DNA of 39,479 bases from a virus. The stretch spans positions 1 through 39,479 of the IMG/VR virus record IMGVR_UViG_3300008448_000233; one strand, 5' to 3'. Positions within the stretch are counted from its first letter, which is position 1; every line of letters begins with the position of its first letter. Of the stretch, positions 23,838 through 31,720 are shown piece after piece. Below the pieces are notes generated by a model, which ran no database searches, was not told where the DNA came from, and was given only the letters and a program-made list of their open reading frames with translations. The position numbers and the translations under genes were made by a program.

Positions 23838-24563
23838 TGCGAATTTATTATCGCCGATGAAACTCTAATTAATCCTACTACGCTAATAGATTTAGAGGGC
23901 ATAGATCCTATTAATAGAATGGGTCAGGTTCGCTGGTATGAAAAGCCAAAAAAAGGAAATATCTATTCAGTGTCACTGGATCCTAGTCTAGGTACGGGAA
24001 GTGATCCTGCTGCCATACAAATTTTTGAAGCAAACACTACGACTCAGATAGGTGAATGGAAACACAATAAAACAGATATTCCTACTCAAATTAAATTATT
24101 AGCCCAAATAAACAAATATATCCAAGAATGCACTGAAGAACCTAGTAATATATACTATTCTATAGAAAACAATAGTATAGGCGAAGCAGCATTGATATCA
24201 CTGAATGAATACGGGGAAATAAACATACCCGGTATTTTCCTCAGTGAACGTGGTAAAAAGAGGAAAGGGTTTAATACTACACATAAAGTAAAAATTGCAG
24301 CATGTGCTAAGTTTAAAACCTTAGTAGAAAGTAGAAAAATGAAGATTTATAGTAAAAGTTTAGTGAGTGAACTTAAAACCTTCGTTGCTATGGCAGGAAG
24401 TTACGCAGCAAAAATTGGTGAAACTGATGACTTAGTAATGGCTTCATTATTAAATATACGAATGATGCAAGAATTATCCGAATATCACATGAACTTAGAA
24501 GAACATATGCGTGATCATGATGAATATGTACAACCTTTGCCTTTTTTTGCAGTTATAAGTTAA
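23505..24563 (+). CDS. terL: Terminase large subunit, C-terminal half preceded by C-intein
   Basis: 352 residues: IntC 1-111, then C-extein from Cys112. The C-extein opens CEFIIADETLINP, which completes the terminase REIG-CEF motif after splicing. The nuclease domain has the RNase H-like acids D159 in VSLDPSLGTGSD, E221 in SIENNSIG and D308/D309 in GETDDLVMASL. The joined exteins (274 + 241) give 515 residues, shorter than T4 gp17 (610) but complete for ATPase and nuclease. The ATG at 23505 has an AAGGA upstream. Packages concatemeric DNA into proheads and cuts it. Confidence 0.93.
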   Translation: MAELVKNKLGLEILTDNGWEPFDGIVNQGIKHTIIVETEITKVTLTPDHQIYINVDEKISAERLKPGDLISTLHGPQQVISIKENLLENVYDIVNAGANKRFYANDILCSNCEFIIADETLINPTTLIDLEGIDPINRMGQVRWYEKPKKGNIYSVSLDPSLGTGSDPAAIQIFEANTTTQIGEWKHNKTDIPTQIKLLAQINKYIQECTEEPSNIYYSIENNSIGEAALISLNEYGEINIPGIFLSERGKKRKGFNTTHKVKIAACAKFKTLVESRKMKIYSKSLVSELKTFVAMAGSYAAKIGETDDLVMASLLNIRMMQELSEYHMNLEEHMRDHDEYVQPLPFFAVIS

Positions 24564-24590
24564 TTCATATACTTTCATTTATTATAGTTT

Positions 24591-24598
24591 GATAAATA
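24591..24598 (+). promoter_or_regulatory. Late-promoter-like box GATAAATA
   Basis: Located in the only gap (57 nt) between TerL-C and the 817-residue gene; ends 22 nt before the ATG at 24621. Confidence 0.5.
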
Positions 24599-24620
24599 CT
24601 TTATTAACATACTAATAAAA

Positions 24621-27074
24621 ATGCCAATAAAAACTGACTCATTGAACAGAGAATTATATAATTTACTAAACTCTAGAGGATATAACCCTATATCAATGGA
24701 TGCCGATATCGCTAGAGCAGGAAAAACAGTTCCTCCTGAAGAAGCAGATGTTTTTAAATTTACATTCAAACGGGGCAACAAGGCGATTGATGATGCATTG
24801 ATTTCAGTCGATGGTTCAAACAATCTTATAGTATACTATGATGAAGAGTTAAGTAAGGATGGTGAGTTAAAAACACCTGGTTCGGAAATCGATGACAGTT
24901 GGTTTGGTTTATTGAATTTTTTAAAAAAATGGGCTTTCTCTAGAAGGCTTGCGTGGGAGCTGGCTCCTAAACACAGAGTCGATAGTGACATGGCACAAAG
25001 GACATATATGAAAAAGAAAGAACAAATCGCAGAAGGTTATTACCCAATGGGCAAGCAAGCCAGCTATAGTGACGCTATACCCACAGTGAAAATTGTATTG
25101 CAACATTCAAGACAAATACAAGAAGGCGAGCAAAGATATCGCAATGTGGCTAAAATATTTTTAGAAAATATTCACGGAGAGCGTATTCTTGCCCCTACAA
25201 CAAAGCCAGGTATAGCACAAATCTATGCTAGACATTTGGCTGAAGGTGGTGTACCTAATGATGAGCGATGGAATCATATTAAGAGTTTGTGCGAAGAATA
25301 TAGTAAGATGGCTGGATTTGTTCGTGCTGTTCGTAGTAATCAATTCAACGAATCAGCACAAAAATTAGTAGAAGCAGGATTAAACCATTATCATAGTTTA
25401 CGTGAATCCTTAGGAAAAATGAGAGGTCAGCGGGGATATACGGCATATTTTGAAAGTTGGACTCCTACATTAATGGAAACAGAAAGTGATGATCAACCGA
25501 AATTGAATGAACTTTTTGTTCAGGAAACACTTGATCCAAGAATTGAAAGTGTAATGCCAATCTTGAATAGATTACACGTTAATATCGGTGAAATGAAAGA
25601 AGTAAATGAATTAGCAGAATGGGCTGATAATTTAACTGAATTAGCAGAACCAGCAATCACTAAAGATGAATTTAGAGAAAAAATGTCTGCCCTTCAAAAA
25701 ATTCAAATGGACCCTCACACTGCAAAAGATTCTATGCTTAAAAAAGAATTAATGAGAAAAATAGCAGAATTGAAATCAAGAGCAAAAAGTTCAGGAATAG
25801 AAGTAACAGAGGATGAAGGTAGACAAGCATTAAATCCAATTGGAATTCCTGAAAATCAAAACCTAACTAAACGAGATTACTCCGACAAATCTTGGATGAC
25901 CAACAATAATAACAAACCAAACTCTCTAAAACATAAAATAAGAGATACTATGAAGGGACTGAAAGGGTTTGTTACAGGCAAAGAACGAGAAATGATGGAT
26001 AGGGGAGAGCTCGATACGTATCAAGATATGCAAAACATGAGAGAAAATTCAACTAGTATAGATGAACAAAATTCTCGTAGTCAATCTATAAAAGATTTAA
26101 TTTTGGGAATGGATGATAATCATTATCCAAGCCCGGCTAGACCTGAATGGGATCTTCAAGGTATTGATACCTTAAAGGTAGTATATAGTGCAGCAGATGC
26201 ACCAACAGAAGTATTTCGTGGAGAAAAATCAGGCTTATGGACTATAGAAAGAGATGATGATTATCCAAGAGGAAATTGGGTAACTATAGCAGTTACTGAA
26301 CCAAAACATTTTAAACAATTCTTAGATATTGTATATAGCAATAATCCAAATACCAAGATATTTATAAATGATAAAGTAAAACAAGGTGTGGCGGAAGGCA
26401 TAGAACATTGGACTAATAGCGGTCATAAAATTATTGCCAACCGTAAAACTCCTAAAGGAGAATTCGTAATTATACAAAATAAAAACGATGGTAAGTACGA
26501 AATACATAAATTTGTTGGTCCTACTTCAACCACCGGTTACGATTTTGTATCTGTTCATACCTCCCCCGAAGAAATGCAGACTGCTTTTAAAAAACTAACC
26601 AGTGTAGCAGAAGGCGTTGATACAGGCGAATATGATGCACGTAAATATACCCCGGCTAAAAAAGGAGAACAAGATAAAGTACACGCAAAACATCGTGAAC
26701 GTATGCAGAAATTACGCAAAGAAATGGATGACGAAGCCAAGAAGAAAGATGTAGAGGAAGGTTTAGATGCCAATCAAAAGCGTGTAGGACAATTAGGCCC
26801 TACTGAGAAAGTTAAGAATAACAATATCGGTAAACTAGTCGGTGCTAATGAATCTGTCAATCTATCTGAAATGGATAGTGAAGGTTACAAAGGACACCGC
26901 GGCGATGAAGATTCAGGTAAGGGTCCCGAAAAATCTGTAAAGCCAATCAAATCTAAAGATGCTGCCAAAGACGCTGAAAATGTTTTAAACAGATCAATGG
27001 ACAAGGCACATAAGAAAGATATGAAAGAAGGACAAGAAGACCTCGATGCTATCCTAAGAATTATCAGAAAGTAA
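24621..27074 (+). CDS. Large virion-associated protein with multiple prohead-protease-like sites
   Basis: 817 residues, highly charged, with no enzyme motif recognised. The N-terminal ~300 residues look globular; the middle (320-400) is helical (VNELAEWADNLTELAEPAIT), residues ~510-660 form a beta-rich domain, and the last 150 are Lys/Glu-rich and disordered-looking. Sites of the form hydrophobic-x-Glu-Gly occur at I136-E138, I166-E168, L206-E208, V590-E592, V662-E664 and V711-E713, like the T4 prohead-protease consensus. A late-type promoter and the position after terL support a structural role, perhaps a scaffold-like or head-internal protein. No Shine-Dalgarno seen. Confidence 0.65.
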   Translation: MPIKTDSLNRELYNLLNSRGYNPISMDADIARAGKTVPPEEADVFKFTFKRGNKAIDDALISVDGSNNLIVYYDEELSKDGELKTPGSEIDDSWFGLLNFLKKWAFSRRLAWELAPKHRVDSDMAQRTYMKKKEQIAEGYYPMGKQASYSDAIPTVKIVLQHSRQIQEGEQRYRNVAKIFLENIHGERILAPTTKPGIAQIYARHLAEGGVPNDERWNHIKSLCEEYSKMAGFVRAVRSNQFNESAQKLVEAGLNHYHSLRESLGKMRGQRGYTAYFESWTPTLMETESDDQPKLNELFVQETLDPRIESVMPILNRLHVNIGEMKEVNELAEWADNLTELAEPAITKDEFREKMSALQKIQMDPHTAKDSMLKKELMRKIAELKSRAKSSGIEVTEDEGRQALNPIGIPENQNLTKRDYSDKSWMTNNNNKPNSLKHKIRDTMKGLKGFVTGKEREMMDRGELDTYQDMQNMRENSTSIDEQNSRSQSIKDLILGMDDNHYPSPARPEWDLQGIDTLKVVYSAADAPTEVFRGEKSGLWTIERDDDYPRGNWVTIAVTEPKHFKQFLDIVYSNNPNTKIFINDKVKQGVAEGIEHWTNSGHKIIANRKTPKGEFVIIQNKNDGKYEIHKFVGPTSTTGYDFVSVHTSPEEMQTAFKKLTSVAEGVDTGEYDARKYTPAKKGEQDKVHAKHRERMQKLRKEMDDEAKKKDVEEGLDANQKRVGQLGPTEKVKNNNIGKLVGANESVNLSEMDSEGYKGHRGDEDSGKGPEKSVKPIKSKDAAKDAENVLNRSMDKAHKKDMKEGQEDLDAILRIIRK

Positions 27075-27083
27075 TTCCCCAAA

Positions 27084-27108
27084 AAACCTCACTTAAAAGG
27101 TGAGGTTT
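27084..27108 (+). terminator. Nine-bp hairpin after the 817-residue gene
   Basis: AAACCTCAC (27084-27092), loop TTAAAAG, GTGAGGTTT (27100-27108). No T run beyond TTT, so termination is uncertain; a preceding A tract would make it bidirectional in form. Confidence 0.5.
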
Positions 27109-27119
27109 ACCATATTTGG

Positions 27120-27127
27120 GATAAATA
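27120..27127 (+). promoter_or_regulatory. Late-promoter-like box GATAAATA upstream of ssb
   Basis: Lies just before the early-type promoter at 27132; both could serve the gp32-like gene, giving early and late expression. Confidence 0.4.
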
Positions 27128-27131
27128 TAAG

Positions 27132-27160
27132 TTGACATATCGCAGTAAGTATGTGATACT
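27132..27160 (+). promoter_or_regulatory. Sigma70-like promoter of the gp32-like gene
   Basis: TTGACA 27132-27137, 17-nt spacer, GATACT 27155-27160. An inverted repeat (27135-27170) overlaps the whole element. Confidence 0.55.
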
Positions 27161-27170
27161 TACGATATGT
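27135..27170 (+). promoter_or_regulatory. Long inverted repeat over the ssb promoter (operator candidate)
   Basis: ACATATC (27135-27141), GCA bulge, GTAAGTAT (27145-27152), centre GTG, ATACTTAC (27156-27163), GATATGT (27164-27170). Fifteen paired positions cover the -35 to just past the -10, the expected position for a dimeric repressor or activator site. Confidence 0.5.
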
Positions 27171-27244
27171 TAGTCACATAGAGGTGTGTGGCGAATAATA
27201 ATTTAATGAGACCATCTCAATTTTTAATTTAAGGAGAAAATAAA

Positions 27245-28234
27245 ATGGCGAGCCTCGCAGAAATTCGTGCCCGTATTGCGGCACAAGAAAACAAACAACA
27301 AAAGGGTTCTAACACCCAATCAGATAACTCAATTTACCCTCATTGGAATGCAGACGAAGGCACTATTGCTACAGTGCGATTCTTACCTGACGCTGATTCT
27401 AAAAATACCTTCTTTTGGATTGAACGTCAAATAATTAAGTTACCTTTTAATGGTGTAAAAGGTGACCCTAATATTAAACAGACCGTAGTGCAAATTCCAT
27501 GCATGGAAATGTATGGAGAAAGCTGTCCTATTCTTGCAGAAATTCGTCCATGGTACAAAGACGAAACACTTAAGGAAATGGCAAACAAGTATTGGAAAAA
27601 GCGTAGTTATTTGTTTCAAGGATTTGTACGCCAAAATCCAATCGGTGATGATAAGACTCCCTCAAACCCGATTCGAAGGTTTATTATCAGTCCACAAATT
27701 TTCACTATCATTAAATCTAGTTTGATGGATCCTGAAATGGAAGAACTACCCACTGATTATATGCATGGTCTTGATTTTAATATCAAAAAGACTAGCAAAG
27801 GTGGATATGCCGATTACAGTACTAGCAACTGGGCTCGCAAAGAGAGTGCATTAACTGAATCTGAACAAAATGCAATTGAAACGCATGGATTGTTTAATCT
27901 ATCAGATTTTCTACCTAAGAAACCTAATGAAGCAGAATTGCGTATTATCAAAGAGATGTTTGAGGCTAGCGTAGACGGTCAACCATACGATAATGCACGT
28001 TGGGGTCAGTACTATCGTCCATATGGACTTGAAGCACCTGCAGGTGCTACGGCTGAAACACCCGCGACTGCTGAAACCAGCGCACCCGTAGCAACTCCTG
28101 CTAATGTAAATTCATCTTCATATGAGGATGAACCTACAGTAAGTTCTCAGCCTGTTCAAGTTCCCAAAAGCACTTCAAGTGATAAAGCACAAGACATCCT
28201 AGCGATGATTCGTGCTAGACAGTCTAAGTCTTAA
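27245..28234 (+). CDS. 32: gp32-like single-stranded DNA-binding protein
   Basis: 329 residues. The N-terminus (MASLAEIRARIAAQENKQQK) fits the short cooperativity arm of T4 gp32. The core has YPHWNADEGTIATVRFLPD, LPFNG, then IPCMEMYGESCPIL, equivalent to the gp32 zinc-loop region; only C86 and C94 are obvious, so the four-ligand zinc site of T4 may be reduced. The C-terminal 65 residues are Ala/Thr/Ser/Pro-rich and end with KAQDILAMIRARQSKS instead of a strongly acidic tail. It coats ssDNA in replication and recombination and would work with UvsX and UvsY encoded just downstream. AAGGAG precedes the ATG. Confidence 0.85.
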   Translation: MASLAEIRARIAAQENKQQKGSNTQSDNSIYPHWNADEGTIATVRFLPDADSKNTFFWIERQIIKLPFNGVKGDPNIKQTVVQIPCMEMYGESCPILAEIRPWYKDETLKEMANKYWKKRSYLFQGFVRQNPIGDDKTPSNPIRRFIISPQIFTIIKSSLMDPEMEELPTDYMHGLDFNIKKTSKGGYADYSTSNWARKESALTESEQNAIETHGLFNLSDFLPKKPNEAELRIIKEMFEASVDGQPYDNARWGQYYRPYGLEAPAGATAETPATAETSAPVATPANVNSSSYEDEPTVSSQPVQVPKSTSSDKAQDILAMIRARQSKS

Positions 28235-28239
28235 TTAGA

Positions 28240-28259
28240 ATAGGGGCTACGGCCCCTAT
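28240..28259 (+). terminator. Hairpin with cUACGg tetraloop after ssb
   Basis: ATAGGGGC (28240-28247), loop TACG, GCCCCTAT (28252-28259). C(UACG)G is a very stable UNCG-class tetraloop, common in T4 intergenic hairpins. There is no T tract, so a processing or 3'-protection element is as likely as a terminator. Confidence 0.6.
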
Positions 28260-28273
28260 CTTAGGAGAATAAT

Positions 28274-28519
28274 ATGACATTACCAGATGAACGGTATCGT
28301 GCCCTAAAACAGGGTAAGAAACTATTAGAAGAATTATGTGATCCAGGAAGGACACCTCGTGTGCCAAGTATAGTAAGAGATAGAGCACGTGGAGTGTTAA
28401 GACATTATCCTAATGATTATGATTTAGAAAAAATTGCAGATAACTGTCCGGAGATGCTTGACAAAGCATCAATTTCTAGTAAAATACTTAAATCTGCAAA
28501 AATAATAGGAGAAAATTAA
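28274..28519 (+). CDS. BPSL0761-like small protein
   Basis: 81 residues: MTLPDERYRALKQGKKLLEE, then PGRTPRVPSIVRDRARGVLRHYP. This matches my memory of the BPSL0761 family (M-x-x-PDER-x-RA...TPRVP...RxxARxxLRHYP), small proteins of unknown function found in proteobacteria and phages. AGGAG lies upstream. It sits between the ssb and the homing endonuclease next to uvsX, in the recombination cluster. Confidence 0.75.
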   Translation: MTLPDERYRALKQGKKLLEELCDPGRTPRVPSIVRDRARGVLRHYPNDYDLEKIADNCPEMLDKASISSKILKSAKIIGEN

Positions 28520-28538
28520 TGGGTAAACCTTTTATTTG

Positions 28539-28546
28539 TATAAATA
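28539..28546 (+). promoter_or_regulatory. Exact T4-type late promoter box TATAAATA
   Basis: Perfect match to the T4 late -10, ending 22 nt before the homing endonuclease ATG, with AGGAGG in between. T4 homing endonuclease genes are often under late promoters too. Confidence 0.65.
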
Positions 28547-28568
28547 GATTATATGAATAGGAGGCATC

Positions 28569-29195
28569 ATGTTAGAAGCGTATGTTTATAAAGTAACAAA
28601 CAAAATAACAGGTCAATTTTATTTCGGCTCACGAACAAATAACATAGCAAAAGGTAGAACCCCTGAAGAAGATTTATGGAAATATTACTTTACTTCGTCA
28701 AAGGTAATCAAGAGATTGATAGAAGAACACGGAATAGATTCGTTTGATGTTGAGATCATACACAAAGATATTGATTATGCTAAATGTTTTTGGAGAGAAC
28801 AACAATTGATTTTTGAAAATAGAAATAATCCTAATAGGTTGAATAAAGCGTATGTTAATCCGAAAACAGGTAAAAAGGTTTTAACAACCTTTAATGAAAC
28901 GGAAGAAGAACGAAAATTTCGGGCCAAGAAGATTAGTGAAAATAAAAAAGGTAGATTCAATTCAAATGGTCATTTTGGTTTAAAACATAGTGATGAAACC
29001 CGCAAAAAAATGAGAGAATCGCAGCAAGCCTTGGGGTATAAACATTCAGACGAAGTAAAGCAGAAAATGAGAAATCACCAAAGAACCGCAGAACATGCGG
29101 AAAAGTTAGGTGCTTCATTACGCGGAAAACCGTGGTCTGAGGCAAGAATAAATGCACAACTTAAAAGGAAAAATAATGGCAACACGACCGTTTGA
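28569..29195 (+). CDS. Free-standing GIY-YIG homing endonuclease beside uvsX
   Basis: 208 residues. GIY-YIG domain: YVYKVTNKITGQFYFGSR with R22 and catalytic Glu77 in FWREQQLIFE. The C-terminal DNA-binding region holds NUMOD3-like repeats: FGLKHSDETRKKMRESQ, GYKHSDEVKQKMRNHQ and GKPWSEARINAQLKRK. The layout is that of T4 Seg proteins. It would cleave relatives that lack it near uvsX. Its last 20 nt overlap the start of uvsX, so insertion did not disrupt the neighbour but replaced its leader. Confidence 0.92.
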   Translation: MLEAYVYKVTNKITGQFYFGSRTNNIAKGRTPEEDLWKYYFTSSKVIKRLIEEHGIDSFDVEIIHKDIDYAKCFWREQQLIFENRNNPNRLNKAYVNPKTGKKVLTTFNETEEERKFRAKKISENKKGRFNSNGHFGLKHSDETRKKMRESQQALGYKHSDEVKQKMRNHQRTAEHAEKLGASLRGKPWSEARINAQLKRKNNGNTTV

Positions 29196-30246
29196 TATTT
29201 CAAAATTTAGAAAAGATATCACAAAGTCGATTGAGGGTTTAAGTATCGGATTTAATGATCCTACTGATTGGATTTCTACAGGAAACTATGCACTAAATTA
29301 TCTTATTAGTGGTGACTTTAATAAAGGTGTACCTTTAGGTAAAGTTACAGTATTTGCAGGAGAGTCAGGCGCCGGAAAATCATTTATTTGCTCTGGAAAT
29401 CTTGTTCGTCATGCTCAACAGCAAGGTATCTTTGTGGTATTAATTGATACCGAGAACGCACTAGATGAAGCATGGCTACATGCATTAGGTGTATCTACTG
29501 ATGAAGATAAACTGTTGAAACTTAATATGGCAATGATTGATGATGTTGCTAAAACTATTTCAGAGTTTATGAAGTCTTACAAAGCAATGCCAACAGATGA
29601 TAAGCCAAAAGTACTTTTTGTTCTTGATAGTCTAGGTATGTTACTTACCCCTACTGATGTTAATCAATTTGAAGCAGGTGATATGAAAGGGGATATGGGT
29701 CGTAAGCCCAAAGCACTTACGGCACTGGTACGTAACTGTGTTAACATGTTTGGTAGTCATAATGTTGGGTTAGTTGCTACTAATCATACTTATGCAAGCC
29801 AAGACATGTTTGATCCAGATGACAAAATCTCAGGTGGGCAAGGCTTTATCTATGCAAGTTCAATTGTCGTAGCAATGAAGAAATTGAAACTTAAAGAAGA
29901 TGAAGATGGTAATAAGATTAGTGATGTTCGAGGTATTCGTGCAAGTTGCAAGATTATGAAAACACGCTATGCAAAACCATTCGAAAGTGTACAAGTTAAA
30001 ATCCCATATGATACTGGTCTAAATCCATATAGTGGATTGCTTGATATGATTGAAAAGGCTGAACTTGTAAAAAAAGAAGGCAATTCATTAGTTTATACAA
30101 CTATTGACGGTGAAATAATTAAGAAATTTCGCAAAGCATGGGAAGCAAACACTGATGGTTGTTTAGATACAGTCATGTCAGAGTATTCACAAAAACTAAA
30201 TTCCAAGATAAGTATTACAATATCAGAGGGGGATGAATCCGAATGA
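29176..30246 (+). CDS. uvsX: UvsX/RecA-type recombinase
   Basis: 356 residues from ATG 29176, chosen because AAAAGGAA precedes it; an upstream ATG (29152) lies inside the endonuclease gene. Walker A GESGAGKS (62-69), a DTENALDEAW segment, Walker B KVLFVLDSLGML and an ATNHTY segment define a RecA/UvsX strand-exchange ATPase. It forms filaments on ssDNA with gp32 and UvsY for recombination-dependent replication and repair. It is followed by a coupled acidic gene (ATGA) and uvsY. Confidence 0.93.
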   Translation: MATRPFDISKFRKDITKSIEGLSIGFNDPTDWISTGNYALNYLISGDFNKGVPLGKVTVFAGESGAGKSFICSGNLVRHAQQQGIFVVLIDTENALDEAWLHALGVSTDEDKLLKLNMAMIDDVAKTISEFMKSYKAMPTDDKPKVLFVLDSLGMLLTPTDVNQFEAGDMKGDMGRKPKALTALVRNCVNMFGSHNVGLVATNHTYASQDMFDPDDKISGGQGFIYASSIVVAMKKLKLKEDEDGNKISDVRGIRASCKIMKTRYAKPFESVQVKIPYDTGLNPYSGLLDMIEKAELVKKEGNSLVYTTIDGEIIKKFRKAWEANTDGCLDTVMSEYSQKLNSKISITISEGDESE

Positions 30247-30494
30247 GCTTAGATTTTGTTGCAGAAGTATGGGACGCATTGCGTACACACATTGATTTCA
30301 ACGAACGCAGTGATGCGGCCGACACTATGGTAAATTTGCTAGTAGAGAACAACTACGAAGCAGATGATATTAAAAGTGCATTCCGCGGAGATAAAGAAAT
30401 AATCACTGCACTAAAAAATTATGTAGACGAACATGATCTTGAAGAAGATTATGAAGATTATTCAGATGACGATGACTACGACGACTGGCAATAA
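30243..30494 (+). CDS. Small acidic protein between uvsX and uvsY
   Basis: 83 residues. The N-terminal half is helical (FVAEVWDALRTHIDFNERSD); the last 25 residues are almost entirely Asp, Glu and Tyr, ending DDDYDDWQ. Such a tail resembles DNA-mimic or SSB C-terminal tails and could contact recombination proteins. It overlaps uvsX by ATGA and is directly followed by uvsY with no gap. No family recognised. Confidence 0.7.
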   Translation: MSLDFVAEVWDALRTHIDFNERSDAADTMVNLLVENNYEADDIKSAFRGDKEIITALKNYVDEHDLEEDYEDYSDDDDYDDWQ

Positions 30495-30950
30495 ATGAAT
30501 TGGTATACTAGAGTATCACAGAATCTTTCAGTGATACCTGATTTTATTTCTTATTATGAATCTGAATTAAATGATGCAAAAAAAGAAGTAAAAATATTTG
30601 GCAATGTTGAAAAGAATATTGCCAATCTGCCTGGCATGACAGAACACAGATTTAATCAACTTCAAGAAATTGAAGCGGTATTAAACTATCTCAATATTCA
30701 ACTAAGAAAGATTCGAAGGAAACACTTTCAAAAATACTTAGAGTCTTATAATAGGGCATTGACTAGCCGTGACGCTGAAAAATATGTCGATGGAGAAGAA
30801 GAAGTTATTGATTTTGAATCATTGATCAATGAAGTGGCACTATTAAGGAATAGATGGTTAGGAATCATGAAAGGTATAGAATCTAAAAATTTTATGCTGG
30901 GGCATGTGGTTCGGTTAAGAGCTGCTGGTATGGAAGACATTAGTCTTTAA
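30495..30950 (+). CDS. uvsY: UvsY-like recombination mediator
   Basis: 151 residues, helical and charged. The C-terminal segment (LLRNRWLGIMKGIESKNFML then GHVVRLRAAGMED) aligns by eye with the T4 UvsY end (WG.L.......IKSRGFAIKHI.DMRAFEAG). The location after uvsX and the gp32 gene supports it. UvsY helps UvsX displace gp32 on ssDNA. The N-terminal half is more divergent, so the call rests on the C-terminus and context. Confidence 0.75.
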   Translation: MNWYTRVSQNLSVIPDFISYYESELNDAKKEVKIFGNVEKNIANLPGMTEHRFNQLQEIEAVLNYLNIQLRKIRRKHFQKYLESYNRALTSRDAEKYVDGEEEVIDFESLINEVALLRNRWLGIMKGIESKNFMLGHVVRLRAAGMEDISL

Positions 30951-30970
30951 ATTTTTTAAAGGATAACAAT

Positions 30971-31720
30971 ATGCAATCATTAGGATCACTACTCAGCGGT
31001 AATTTAGTTAGCAATAATTCTACCATTCCTGATACTATTACTAAAGATGTATGGAATAATGTAAACGATTTATTCGGATTAAATTATAAAGTAGAAATTA
31101 AAACATACGAAAGAGAAGAAGATATACTAACGTTAAGTTGCGTTATTCATCGACTACGTACTTCTTCAAATTATACGGTTCATTATAAACTTGCTGATAC
31201 TTCTTTGTGTAACAAAATAACTGAAGAAGATATAATTCTTTCTACCAAGATAAGAGACTATTATAGTAAAAAGATTATGATTTGGAAACTTAAACAATCA
31301 TATATGAGTAAATTTCGTGATGACTTGAATGAATTTATTCATAGCGATGGCAAAAAGTTTTCAGAAACTATGGTAGGATTGGTATTTAAACTTCCAGAGT
31401 TTTATGAATATGATAAAAAAATTGATACTATCTTTTCAGAAAGAAACAGAATTTTAACTAAAAATGAAGAGCCAAGTGTGAAGCAACTTTCACTGATTCA
31501 ACTGACCACACTCAATAGAAAATATAATAAACAAAATGAATATTGGTTCTCAGATCAAGAAAATACTATAGTAAAAGTAGAGTTACAAAAAAATAATCCA
31601 TTGATAAACATTTGGAACCAACTGATATCTAAGCCTGTTTTATTGCAAGCAAAATTTAGTCCTCAAAAAATGGATGAATATAGATATTATTCTGCTCAAA
31701 ATTACAAATTAATTATTTGA
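30971..31720 (+). CDS. Conserved hypothetical protein
   Basis: 249 residues, Lys/Asn/Ile-rich alpha/beta protein starting MQSLGSLLSGNLVSNNSTIP. Contains a repeated Y-K-x-E/L strand pattern (YKVEIKTYERE; YTVHYKLADTS) and helical KIRDYYSKKIMIWKLKQSYM. No domain recognised. It is probably the last gene of the ssb-uvsX-uvsY transcript, since its TGA stop lies in the -35 box of the next early promoter. AAAGGA precedes the ATG. Confidence 0.7.
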   Translation: MQSLGSLLSGNLVSNNSTIPDTITKDVWNNVNDLFGLNYKVEIKTYEREEDILTLSCVIHRLRTSSNYTVHYKLADTSLCNKITEEDIILSTKIRDYYSKKIMIWKLKQSYMSKFRDDLNEFIHSDGKKFSETMVGLVFKLPEFYEYDKKIDTIFSERNRILTKNEEPSVKQLSLIQLTTLNRKYNKQNEYWFSDQENTIVKVELQKNNPLINIWNQLISKPVLLQAKFSPQKMDEYRYYSAQNYKLII

